29,429 nt of DNA from Scatomorpha gallistercoris (GCA_018713005.1 DVFX01000016.1:1-29429), one strand, 5' to 3'. Positions 7,359 to 14,666 are shown, counted from the first letter of the stretch. A program made the numbers and translations. Notes: generated by a model not told the origin, from the letters alone.

Positions 7359-8110
7359 TAGAACTCAAAGGGCTGCGCGCGGGTTATCACGGCGCCGAGA
7401 TACTGCGCGGCATCGACCTCACCTTCGCCCCCGGCAAGGTCACGGTCATCTGCGGCCCGAACGGCTGCGGCAAAAGCACGCTGCTCAAGGCGGCGCTCGG
7501 CATGATACCGACAACAGGCGGCGAGGTGTATATAGACGGCGACGAGCTCAGCACGCTCACGCGGCGCGAGATAGCGCAGCGCGCGGCATATATGCCGCAG
7601 GACCACGGCGTGCCGAGCATCACAGTGCGGCGCATGGCCCTGCACGGCCGCTTCCCCTATCTCAGCTACCCGAGGCGCTACGCCAAGACAGACTACGAGG
7701 CGGCGGAGCGCGCGCTCGAGCGCGCCGACGCTCTGTCCATAGCCGATAAGAGCCTGCCCGAGCTCTCCGGCGGACAGCGCCAGCGCGCCTACCTGGCCAT
7801 GGCGCTCGCGCAGGAGACTACCAGCGTCCTGATGGACGAGCCCACCGCCTTCCTCGACATACCGCACCAGCTTGCCGTAATGGACACCGCCCGTTCCCTG
7901 GCCGAAGAGGGGCGCGCCGTCGTACTCGTGCTGCACGACCTGACGCTCGCGCTCAAGCGCGCGGACGCCGTGGCGGTCATGCGCTCAGGAGAGCTGCTCG
8001 GCTTCGGCAGCGGCGAGGAGGTATATGAAAGCGGCGCCCTCGGCGAGGCCATGGGCGTGGCAATACGTCGGACGATGACGCCCGACGGCTGGCAATATTA
8101 TTACGCATGA
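7355..8110 (+). CDS. FepC/BtuD-type ABC transporter ATP-binding protein
   Basis: A 251-residue nucleotide-binding subunit powering the importer. Walker A is GPNGCGKST (about residues 36-44). The Q-loop region is YMPQDHG, the ABC signature LSGGQRQRAYLAMALAQ, Walker B VLMDEPTAFLD, and the H-loop VLVLHDLTLAL. Length and order match the iron-chelate/cobalamin subfamily. It overlaps the permease by ATGA and is followed after 9 nt by the SirC gene, which has its own GAGGTGA ribosome site, so all five genes look co-transcribed. Confidence 0.95.
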   Translation: MIELKGLRAGYHGAEILRGIDLTFAPGKVTVICGPNGCGKSTLLKAALGMIPTTGGEVYIDGDELSTLTRREIAQRAAYMPQDHGVPSITVRRMALHGRFPYLSYPRRYAKTDYEAAERALERADALSIADKSLPELSGGQRQRAYLAMALAQETTSVLMDEPTAFLDIPHQLAVMDTARSLAEEGRAVVLVLHDLTLALKRADAVAVMRSGELLGFGSGEEVYESGALGEAMGVAIRRTMTPDGWQYYYA

Positions 8111-8119
8111 GGTGAAATT

Positions 8120-8740
8120 ATGGCCCTGTTTCCCATGTTTGTTGAACTTTCCGGCAAGAACGTTCTAATTATCGGCGGCGGCAGCGTCGCCCTGCGCAAG
8201 TGCGAAAAGCTTCTGCCCTACGGCGCCGTGATAACGGCGGTCTCCTCGCGCTTCCAGCCGCAGTTTATCTCGCTTGAGGGCGTGAAGCTGCTCTTCCGCC
8301 CCTTTGACGACGCCGACGTCGAGGGCCGCGACATGGTCATCGCCGCTACCGACGACCGCGCGCTCAACGAGCACGCCGCCGCCCTCTGCGCAGAGAGGCA
8401 CATACCCTTCAACTGCGTCGACGACCCGGACAACTGCTCCTTCATCTTCCCCTCCCTCGCCATGCGCGGCAGGCTCAGCGCGGGCTTCTGCACAGGCGGG
8501 GCCAGCCCCACGGCCAGCGCATACTTCAGGCAGCAGTTTGAGGACAGCCTTCCCGACGGCCTCGAGGAGATACTCGACTTCATGGCGGAGATACGCCCGC
8601 GCATAATCGCCGCCGTACCCGAGCAGCGCCGCCGCGCGAGGATATTCGCCTTCCTCTTCAACGCCTGCATAGACGCGGGAGGCGAGCCGGATGAGGACAC
8701 GGTGCTGTCCATAGTCCCTGAGCTGGGGAGGGATGATTGA
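8120..8740 (+). CDS. sirC: Precorrin-2 dehydrogenase / sirohydrochlorin synthase (SirC/Met8 type)
   Basis: NAD-dependent oxidation of precorrin-2 to sirohydrochlorin in siroheme and anaerobic cobalamin synthesis. The 206-residue protein begins FPMFVELSGKNVLIIGGGSV, the Rossmann GGG loop characteristic of the CysG N-terminal domain. It continues with AATDDRALNE, NCVDDPDNCSFIFPS (containing the conserved Asp region) and FCTGGASPTASAYFR, which corresponds to the STGGxSP motif. A helical C-terminal region follows. No separate ferrochelatase gene is present here; a Met8-like protein might also chelate iron, but this cannot be shown. The stop shares its last A with the ATG of the CobA-HemD gene (TGATG). 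Confidence 0.9.
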   Translation: MALFPMFVELSGKNVLIIGGGSVALRKCEKLLPYGAVITAVSSRFQPQFISLEGVKLLFRPFDDADVEGRDMVIAATDDRALNEHAAALCAERHIPFNCVDDPDNCSFIFPSLAMRGRLSAGFCTGGASPTASAYFRQQFEDSLPDGLEEILDFMAEIRPRIIAAVPEQRRRARIFAFLFNACIDAGGEPDEDTVLSIVPELGRDD

Positions 8741-10191
8741 TGACGGGCCTTGTGAGCCTTGTCGGCGCGGGCTGCGCCGCCGGGCTGCTGACCGTGCTGG
8801 GCTCAGAGCGTCTGGCCGAGTGCGACGCCGTCGTCTACGACGACCTGATAGACCAGGACATACTCGCGCTCGCTTCGCACGCCGAGCTCATATACATGGG
8901 CAAGCGCTCGGGCAAGCACTCCGCCCGCCAGGATGAAATCTGTGCCGAGCTCATCCGTCTGGCCCGGGATGGCAAGCGCGTTGTGCGTCTCAAGGGCGGT
9001 GACCCGTACATCTTCGGACGGGGCGGCGAGGAAATGCTCGCCCTGGCCGAGGCCGGTATCCCCTGCGAGGAGATACCCGGCGTCAGCAGCGCCTACGCCG
9101 TCCCGGCGCTGGCCGGTATCCCGCTGACGCACCGCGGGCTCAGCCGCGGCTTCACCGTAGTCACTGCGCACACCCGCGACTCCGACACCGAGCTGCCGGA
9201 GTACTTCGACAGCCTGGCGAAGGCCCCCGGCACCATCGTGATACTCATGGGCCTGGGCCGCCTCTCGCAGATTGCCTCACACCTGGTGAGCCACGGCATG
9301 GACGCCGCGACCCCCTGCGCCGTGGTCTCCGCCGGGTCCTCAAAGCACGACTACTGCATCCGAGGCACTCTCGCGGACATAGCCGTGCGCGCGGAGTCCG
9401 CCGAGGCCCCTGCCGTCATCGTCGTAGGCAAGTGCGCCGCGCTGGACCTGGGAAGCGGCGGCCTGCCGCTCTCCGGCAAGCGCATCGGCCTGACCGGCAC
9501 GCCCCGTATGAACGCCAAGCTCGCGCGCGAGCTGCACGCTCTGGGCGCGGAGAGCTTCACGGCCTGCGAGCTCGAGATATCCCCACTGCCCGAGGCCGAC
9601 GACCTGCCGGTTGACTGCGGCTGTCTGGTGTTCACCAGCTCCGTGGGCGTAGAGCTGTACTTTGAGCGTCTCGAGCGCTCCGGCCGCGATGTGCGCGCCC
9701 TGGCGGGGGTAAAGCTCGCCGCCGTGGGCAAGGCCACTGCCGCCGCGCTGAGCAGGCGCGCCCTGCGCGCGGACTTCGTCCCCGCCGAGCAGACCACCGC
9801 CGCCCTGGCCAGGCTGCTGCTTGAAGAGCTGCCCGAGGGCGGGAGCGTCGCAATTTACCGCTCCGACAAGGGCGAAAAGTCTTTCGCCGAGGCACTATCC
9901 GAGAAGTTCTCCGTCCGCGATATACGGGCCTACACCGCCGCGCCCGGCGAGTACGCCGCGTCACGCGAGGAGCTTGAGAGCGCGGACGCCTTCACCTTCA
10001 CCAGCGCCGCCGGGGCGCGCGCGGCCCTTGAACGCTGCTCGCCCCTGCCGGAGGGCGCGCTGCTCGCGGCGCTCGGCAACCCGACCGCCAGGGCGCTCAC
10101 GGGACTGGACAACCGCGTCGCAATCGCCGCCGAGCCCAGCGCCCGCTCTCTCGCCGAGGCTGTGGCCGACGCGCTGAGCGCTGAGGCTTGA
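8740..10191 (+). CDS. cobA-hemD: Fused uroporphyrinogen-III C-methyltransferase / uroporphyrinogen-III synthase
   Basis: A 483-residue two-domain enzyme. Residues 1 to about 240 are SUMT (CobA), which adds two methyl groups to uroporphyrinogen III to give precorrin-2. Motifs include VVRLKGGDPYIFGRGGEE, EEIPGVSSAYAVPALAGIPL, THRG and the TLADIA end. Residues from about 250 are HemD, which closes hydroxymethylbilane to uroporphyrinogen III; GKRIGLTG, VFTSSVGVELYF, AAVGKATAAAL and FTFTSAAGARAA fit its two lobes. The fusion is common in Clostridia. Unusually, the first SAM-site loop reads VGAGCAAGLLT where SUMT enzymes normally have VGAGPGDPxLLT. I prefer ATG 8740 to TTG 8737, with GGGGAGGG 7 nt upstream. 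Together with SirC it turns hydroxymethylbilane into sirohydrochlorin; hemA, hemB and hemC are not in the window. Confidence 0.93.
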   Translation: MTGLVSLVGAGCAAGLLTVLGSERLAECDAVVYDDLIDQDILALASHAELIYMGKRSGKHSARQDEICAELIRLARDGKRVVRLKGGDPYIFGRGGEEMLALAEAGIPCEEIPGVSSAYAVPALAGIPLTHRGLSRGFTVVTAHTRDSDTELPEYFDSLAKAPGTIVILMGLGRLSQIASHLVSHGMDAATPCAVVSAGSSKHDYCIRGTLADIAVRAESAEAPAVIVVGKCAALDLGSGGLPLSGKRIGLTGTPRMNAKLARELHALGAESFTACELEISPLPEADDLPVDCGCLVFTSSVGVELYFERLERSGRDVRALAGVKLAAVGKATAAALSRRALRADFVPAEQTTAALARLLLEELPEGGSVAIYRSDKGEKSFAEALSEKFSVRDIRAYTAAPGEYAASREELESADAFTFTSAAGARAALERCSPLPEGALLAALGNPTARALTGLDNRVAIAAEPSARSLAEAVADALSAEA

Positions 10192-10216
10192 CTTTAAAAG
10201 AATGATGTGATAGTAT
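10188..10216 (+). promoter_or_regulatory. Promoter of the MATE gene, overlapping the hemD stop codon
   Basis: TTGACT (10188-10193), 17-nt spacer, TAGTAT (10211-10216). The -35 box contains the TGA stop of the CobA-HemD gene (10189-10191). The predicted start is near 10222, giving a leader of about 165 nt. Confidence 0.7.
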
Positions 10217-10221
10217 CCTCT

Positions 10222-10363
10222 AGGTTCATCTGAGGATGTACAAACCGAAGTTTGTGCGCCGGATAAGATGCCGCATATGCGTGTTTGCCGGAGGCAGCAG
10301 CCCGCGCGGGCTCTGCCGCTGAAAGCGGGCGCGCCGGCGGTCTTGTCCGGCGTTTGTTTTGTG
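10222..10363 (+). promoter_or_regulatory. Structured leader RNA with alternative stems before the MATE gene
   Basis: Four elements can be read. An 8-bp hairpin (10238-10245 with 10250-10257) has a CGAA loop. A 12-bp long-range stem pairs 10257-10268 with 10341-10352, including one G-T pair. Inside it, a hairpin pairs GGCAG (10293-10297) with CTGCC (10313-10317) and GCCC with GGGC. A terminator-like stem pairs CGCCGG (10332-10337) with CCGGCG (10347-10352) and is followed by TTTGTTTTGTG. The terminator stem and the 12-bp stem compete for 10347-10352, so they are mutually exclusive, as in an attenuator or riboswitch. It does not match any riboswitch consensus I know, including guanidine, TPP, FMN, THF, B12 or T-box. 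Confidence 0.6.
10236..10322 (+). CDS. Possible 28-residue leader peptide in the MATE leader
   Basis: An ATG-initiated 28-codon ORF lies wholly inside the structured leader, beginning MYKPKFVRRI and containing six Arg, two Lys and three Cys. It ends in TGA at 10320-10322. There is no well-spaced Shine-Dalgarno: GAGG abuts the ATG, and only about 14 nt lie between the predicted transcription start and the ATG. The case rests on position. A ribosome on this ORF would cover one arm of the 12-bp stem (10257-10268). It may equally be a chance ORF in GC-rich DNA. Confidence 0.25.
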   Translation: MYKPKFVRRIRCRICVFAGGSSPRGLCR

Positions 10364-10389
10364 ATATAAATTCCCGGAGGTAGATGAAA

Positions 10390-11730
10390 ATGGACTTTCT
10401 CACAGGCAGCCCAGGCCCGCTCTACCGTAGGTACCTCACAGCCTCGGTAGGCAGCGCGCTCGTGGTCAGCATATACTCGTTCGTAGACACTCTCGCCGTG
10501 GGCCAGAGCGTGGGACCGCTCGGCAGCGCCGCTATCGCGGCCATAAACCCGATATTCGGCATGATGACCTTCCTCGCCATCCTCTGCGGCATCGGAGGCA
10601 GCGTCCTTATGACGAACGCGAAGGCGCGCGGGCGCACGGAGCAGGGCGACGCCTACTTCACCGCGTCGCTGCTGCTGGCGGCAATCGTGACGGCTGTCTG
10701 CTGGGCGGCGCTGTTCATCTGGAACGAGCCCATACTTCGCTTTTTCGGGGCGACGGACGAAACCCTGCCCTACGTCAAGGACTACGCCATCTGGATAATC
10801 CGCTTCTTCCCCCTGTTCATACTGCCCAACTTCCTCAGCGCATTCATCAGGAACGACGGAGCGCCCGGCCTCGCCATGGGCGCTGTCATCTCCGGCGGAC
10901 TGCTTAACGTGTTCGGCGACTGGTTCCTGTGCTTCCCCATGGACATGGGCATGTCCGGCGCGGCCATCGCCACCGTGTCGGGTACGGCGCTGCAGTGCGT
11001 AATAATGTCCAGCCACTTCTTCAGCAAGCGCTGCCACCTGCGCATCGTGAAGCCCTATGTGCTCGGCAAGGCGCTGGGCAAAATACTCTCTCTGGGCTTC
11101 GGCTCGAGCGTGCTCGACCTCGGCACCGTCGTGCTGAACGTGCTGATAAACGCGCAGATAAACCGCTACGGCACACTCGAGGCCCTGTCCGTCTACGGCG
11201 TCGTGAGCACCATTTCCTGCCTGTTCCAGGCCATCTTCTGCGGCGTGGGTCAGGCCATACAGCCGCTGGTCTCCGCCAACCACGGTGCGAATCAGCCGGA
11301 GCGCGTGCGCGCATTCCTGCGCTACGGGCTTCTGACTTCGGCGGTTATGGGCCTGTGCTTCACGCTCATCGGCGAGCTGCTTCCCAGGCAGATAACGGCC
11401 CTCTTCGTCGCCGCGACCCCCGAAGTCCTCGACGCTGCGCCGCAGGTCGTGCGGCTCTACTTCCCCATGTTCCTCTTCCTGGGCATAAACATCACGGCGA
11501 CCTACTACCTGCAGTCGGTGAGGCGCGGACGGGCCTCGCTCATCGTGTCGATACTGCGCAGCATCGTGCTCTCAGGGGCGCTCCTGCTGCTCCTGCCGGC
11601 CGTGCTGCCCGCTGAGCGCGCCCTGTCCGGCGTCCTGCTCTCCCTGCCGGTGAGCGAACTCATCACAATGTGCGCTGCAATGGTGCTGCTGAAGAGCGCC
11701 GTTCGCCGCGACAGAATTAACATTTCCTAA
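10390..11730 (+). CDS. MATE family multidrug/metabolite efflux transporter
   Basis: A polytopic membrane protein of 446 residues with about twelve hydrophobic segments in two homologous halves, as expected for Na+- or H+-coupled MATE exporters. Family-like segments include YRRYLTASVGSALVVSIYSF with VDTLAVGQSVG in TM1-2, PNFLSAFIRNDGAPGLAM in the middle of the first half, and GVGQAIQPLVSANHGA at the start of the second half. The substrate is unknown. GGAGG at 10376-10380 is 9 nt from ATG 10390 but only 3 nt from an in-frame ATG at 10384, so I take 10390; the difference is two residues. It has its own promoter and a structured leader, which implies regulated expression independent of the tetrapyrrole operon. 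No terminator is obvious between it and the next gene. Confidence 0.92.
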   Translation: MDFLTGSPGPLYRRYLTASVGSALVVSIYSFVDTLAVGQSVGPLGSAAIAAINPIFGMMTFLAILCGIGGSVLMTNAKARGRTEQGDAYFTASLLLAAIVTAVCWAALFIWNEPILRFFGATDETLPYVKDYAIWIIRFFPLFILPNFLSAFIRNDGAPGLAMGAVISGGLLNVFGDWFLCFPMDMGMSGAAIATVSGTALQCVIMSSHFFSKRCHLRIVKPYVLGKALGKILSLGFGSSVLDLGTVVLNVLINAQINRYGTLEALSVYGVVSTISCLFQAIFCGVGQAIQPLVSANHGANQPERVRAFLRYGLLTSAVMGLCFTLIGELLPRQITALFVAATPEVLDAAPQVVRLYFPMFLFLGINITATYYLQSVRRGRASLIVSILRSIVLSGALLLLLPAVLPAERALSGVLLSLPVSELITMCAAMVLLKSAVRRDRINIS

Positions 11731-11761
11731 AAACAATATTAATGCCTGTCGAACATTTTGT

Positions 11762-11800
11762 TGCTATATTTCGCATGCAAAGGCGAAATTTGTCGACAAA
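11762..11800 (+). promoter_or_regulatory. Extended -10 promoter with two overlapping palindromes, before radical SAM gene
   Basis: TGCTATATT (11762-11770) looks like an extended -10 box; no good -35 is seen. It is overlapped by an inverted repeat ATTTCGC (11768-11774) / GCGAAAT (11783-11789), and this abuts a perfect 12-bp palindrome TTTGTCGACAAA (11789-11800). The arrangement around a likely transcription start suggests operator sites. The regulator is unknown, and the promoter call is weaker than others in this window. Confidence 0.45.
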
Positions 11801-11882
11801 GAGCTACATTTGACCGTTGTAAACAGCCCGGCTCGAGCGTAAGATTTTAACGTGGAAAGCTCCACGGAAAGGACAGGTATTT

Positions 11883-13232
11883 ATGGCAAACAAGACATTT
11901 GCAGAGAGCGCGCAGGCCTTCGCCGTCAAACAGGCGCTCAAAATGCTGAAGCAGCCGCCCGAGGAGTGTATACCCAAGCTCATTGACTGGGCGCAGAAGT
12001 TTGACACTTCCGGGGTGCTCACAAGCCAGACAGGCGGCGTCAAGGCCGTGCTGGACGACCCTAACTGGTCACGCTTCATCAAGTCCCTCTGGGACGACAT
12101 AGACGAAGGCGTGCGCCTGAAAATATTTGAGAATTTCATCGTGAACAGCGCGCTTATCGGCATGGCCCGCCAGGAGAAGGTGAAGCAGGAACACGGCTGC
12201 AGCGTACCCTGGGCCATACTCATGGACCCGACCAGCGCCTGCAATCTCCACTGCACCGGCTGCTGGGCCGCCGAATACGGCAACAAGCTCAACCTCACAT
12301 ACGAGGAAATGGACGACATTGTCAATCAGGCCAACGAGATGGGCACCTACATGTTCCTCTTCACCGGCGGCGAGCCCATGGTGCGCAAGAAGGACATCAT
12401 CCGTCTCTGCGAGGCGCACAACGACTGCGTGTTCTCCGCCTTCACCAACGGCACGCTCATAGACGAGGAGTTCGCGCAGGAAATGCTCCGCGTGAAGAAC
12501 TTCATCCCCGCCATCAGCGTCGAGGGCTTTGAGGAGGCCACCGACGACCGCCGCGGCCACGGCACCTACGCCGCCGTCGTGCGCGCAATGGATATGCTCA
12601 GGCGCAACAAGCTCCCCTTCGGCATAAGCTGCTGCTACACCAGCAGGAACTATGAGGTCATCGGCAGCGACGAGTACTTCGACGACATGATAGCCAAGGG
12701 CGCAAAGTTCGCGTGGTTCTTCACCTATATGCCCATCGGCAAGAACGCGGTGCCGGAGCTGATGGTCACGGCCGAGCAGCGCGCGTATATGTACCGCAAG
12801 ATACGCGAGTTCCGCCACACGAAGCCGCTCTTCACCATGGACTTCTGGAACGACGGCGAGTATGTCGGCGGCTGCATCGCGGGCGGCAGGAGCTACTGCC
12901 ACATCAACGCCGCGGGCGACATCGAGCCCTGCGCCTTCATCCACTACTCAGACAGCAACATCCGCGAAAAGACGCTGCTCGAGGCCTGCAAGTCCCCGCT
13001 CTTCATGGCATACCACAGAAACCAGCCCTTCAACTGCAACCATCTGCGGCCCTGCCCGCTGCTGGACAACCCCGGCGCCCTGGCCGGCATGGTGCACGAG
13101 TCCGGCGCGAAGAGCACGGACGTCGAGGCTCCCGAGGACGTCGGCGAGCTGACCGCCAAGTGCGTCGACAAGGCCGAAAAGTGGGCCGTCAAATCCGCAG
13201 AACTCTGGCGCGAAAGCGGCCACGAAATATAA
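11883..13232 (+). CDS. Radical SAM protein with C-terminal SPASM/twitch-like cysteines, function unknown
   Basis: A 449-residue cytoplasmic iron-sulfur enzyme. After about 115 helical N-terminal residues comes MDPTSACNLHCTGCWAAEYG, with the [4Fe-4S]/SAM motif C120-x3-C124-x2-C127. FLFTGGEPMVR (the GGE motif) and ISVEGFEEATD follow in the partial TIM barrel. The C-terminal part has GGCIAGGRSYCHINAAGDIEP, then further cysteines in PCAFIHYSD, FNCNHLRPCP and the LLDNPG segment, as in twitch/SPASM auxiliary-cluster regions that often act on peptides or proteins. From memory, close relatives are common in Clostridia without a known role. GGAAAGGA precedes the ATG. No precursor peptide, protease or maturation partner is evident beside it, so I assign no substrate. 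It is monocistronic, ending in a hairpin. Confidence 0.9.
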   Translation: MANKTFAESAQAFAVKQALKMLKQPPEECIPKLIDWAQKFDTSGVLTSQTGGVKAVLDDPNWSRFIKSLWDDIDEGVRLKIFENFIVNSALIGMARQEKVKQEHGCSVPWAILMDPTSACNLHCTGCWAAEYGNKLNLTYEEMDDIVNQANEMGTYMFLFTGGEPMVRKKDIIRLCEAHNDCVFSAFTNGTLIDEEFAQEMLRVKNFIPAISVEGFEEATDDRRGHGTYAAVVRAMDMLRRNKLPFGISCCYTSRNYEVIGSDEYFDDMIAKGAKFAWFFTYMPIGKNAVPELMVTAEQRAYMYRKIREFRHTKPLFTMDFWNDGEYVGGCIAGGRSYCHINAAGDIEPCAFIHYSDSNIREKTLLEACKSPLFMAYHRNQPFNCNHLRPCPLLDNPGALAGMVHESGAKSTDVEAPEDVGELTAKCVDKAEKWAVKSAELWRESGHEI

Positions 13233-13264
13233 CAGAAAAGGCCCCGAAAGGGGCCTATTCTGTT
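13231..13264 (+). terminator. Hairpin terminator after the radical SAM gene
   Basis: AGGCCCC (13239-13245) pairs with GGGGCCT (13250-13256) around a GAAA tetraloop. The stem is extended by AACAGAA (13231-13237) with TTCTGTT (13258-13264) across one A/A mismatch. The stem begins inside the TAA stop codon. The tail is only moderately T-rich (TATTCTGTTGTT), so termination may be incomplete. Confidence 0.7.
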
Positions 13265-13358
13265 GTTAACGGCAGGTTTCCGGCGGAAAACAATGCTTTC
13301 CGTACAGGCGTCCCCGCAGCTGCACGCCGCTTAAGCGGAGCTTTCAGCTTCAACGCTC

Positions 13359-13387
13359 TGGCCAAGAAGTGCGGAAAATGCTATAAT
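13359..13387 (+). promoter_or_regulatory. Promoter of the patB-like gene
   Basis: A consensus TATAAT (13382-13387) lies 17 nt after TGGCCA (13359-13364), a 4/6 match to TTGACA. About 20 nt upstream of the -35 is a perfect 12-bp palindrome CCGCTTAAGCGG (13327-13338), a possible regulator site. AAGCGGGG precedes the ATG at 13420. Confidence 0.55.
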
Positions 13388-13419
13388 AGGCGCATAACAA
13401 AAAGAAAGCGGGGTCTGGT

Positions 13420-14634
13420 ATGAAATACGACTTCACATCCATCATTGACCGGCGCGGACTGGACGCCGTAGCCGTGGACGGCATCGGCGGATACCACTGG
13501 GGTACCGAGCCCGACGCGCCCCGCGAGGGCTTCGACGCCATCCCCATGTGGGTGGCGGATATGAACTTCGCCACGGTACCCACCATCCCCGAGGCGATAA
13601 TAGAGCGCGCAAAGCATCCGCTCTACGGCTATTTTGCGCCGAGGCAGGAGTATTACGACTCCATCATACGCTGGCACGAGACGCGAAACGGCGTGACCGG
13701 CCTGAGCGCCGAGCACATCGGCTACGAAAACGGCGTCCTCGGCGGCGTCATCAGCGCGCTGAACGTCATCTGCTCGCGCGGGGACAACGTGCTCATACAC
13801 TCTCCCACCTACGTCGGCTTCACCGGCTCGCTGAACAACAACGGCTACCACATGGTGCACAGCCCGCTCCTTCGAGACGCTGAGGGCATCTGGCGCATGG
13901 ACTTTGAGGACATGGAACGCAAAATTGTGGAGAACCGCATCCACGCCGCCGTGTTCTGCTCGCCGCACAACCCGACCGGCCGCGTGTGGGAACGCTGGGA
14001 ACTCGAGCGCTTCATGGAGCTGTGCGCGAAGTACGACGTCTACGTCGTCTCCGACGAGATATGGTCGGACATCATCCTCGCCGGGTACAAGCACATACCG
14101 ACGCAGTCCGTCAGCGAGGACGCCAGGGAACGCACGGTCGCGCTCTACGCGCCGAGTAAGACCTTCAACCTCGCCGGGCTAATCGGCAGCTACCACATAA
14201 TCTACAACCGCTGGCTGCGCGAGCGCGTGGAGAAGGAGTCCAGCCTGGCCCACTACAACGACATGAACGTTCTGAGCATGCACGCGCTTATAGGCGCGTA
14301 CAAGCCCGAGGGCTGCGAGTGGGTGGACGAATTGCTGCATGTGCTGACCGCAAATGCCGACTACGCCTGCGGCTATATATCCTCCCGCTTCGACGGCGTC
14401 AGCTTATCCAGACCTCAGGGGACGTACATGCTCTTCCTCGACTGCACCGGCTGGTGCGCAGAGCACGGCAAGGACATAGGCGAGCTCATCAAGGCCGGAT
14501 GGGACGTGGGCGTGGCCTGGCAGGACGGCCGCGCCTTCAACGGCGAGTGCCACATCCGCATGAACCTCGCCCTGCCGGCAAGCCGGGTGCAGGAGGCCTT
14601 TGAGCGGCTGGACAAGTACGTTTTCAACGCATGA
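13420..14634 (+). CDS. patB: PatB/MalY-family PLP-dependent C-S beta-lyase
   Basis: A 404-residue fold-type I PLP enzyme of the cystathionine beta-lyase PatB/MalY group, which cleaves cystathionine or cysteine to a thiol, pyruvate and ammonia. The N-terminus has the family opening DFTSIIDRRG with a short segment through GTEPDAP, then IPMWVADMNFATVPTIPEAI and YGYFAPRQEYYDSIIRWH. The substrate/PLP region includes SPHNPTGRVW and VSDEIWSDII, and the internal aldimine lysine is K247 in APSKTFNLAGL. The C-terminal domain contains GTYMLFLDCTGW. A role in methionine/cysteine metabolism or sulfide release is inferred from the family. It is flanked by its own promoter and a terminator shared with the convergent small gene. 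Confidence 0.93.
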   Translation: MKYDFTSIIDRRGLDAVAVDGIGGYHWGTEPDAPREGFDAIPMWVADMNFATVPTIPEAIIERAKHPLYGYFAPRQEYYDSIIRWHETRNGVTGLSAEHIGYENGVLGGVISALNVICSRGDNVLIHSPTYVGFTGSLNNNGYHMVHSPLLRDAEGIWRMDFEDMERKIVENRIHAAVFCSPHNPTGRVWERWELERFMELCAKYDVYVVSDEIWSDIILAGYKHIPTQSVSEDARERTVALYAPSKTFNLAGLIGSYHIIYNRWLRERVEKESSLAHYNDMNVLSMHALIGAYKPEGCEWVDELLHVLTANADYACGYISSRFDGVSLSRPQGTYMLFLDCTGWCAEHGKDIGELIKAGWDVGVAWQDGRAFNGECHIRMNLALPASRVQEAFERLDKYVFNA

Positions 14635-14638
14635 AAAA

Positions 14639-14663
14639 AGAGGGCCGGTTTATCCGGCCCTCT
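14639..14663. terminator. Terminator between patB and the small minus-strand gene
   Basis: A perfect 10-bp stem pairs AGAGGGCCGG (14639-14648) with CCGGCCCTCT (14654-14663) around a TTTAT loop. On the minus strand it is followed directly by a T6 run (CTTTTTTCATG), so it is a strong terminator for the small gene ending at 14667. On the plus strand it begins only 4 nt after the patB stop but lacks a T-tract. Confidence 0.8.
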
Positions 14664-14666
14664 GGC

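Noticed and set aside
10222..10380. Known riboswitch (guanidine, TPP, FMN, THF, cobalamin) before the MATE gene
   Set aside because: Short resemblances such as GGATAAGATGCC or GGCGGTCTTGTCCGG do not come with the rest of any consensus I know.
9961..11283. 440-codon minus-strand open frame spanning the hemD end, the MATE leader and the MATE gene
   Set aside because: Antisense to known genes and to the MATE promoter; composition typical of a shadow frame.
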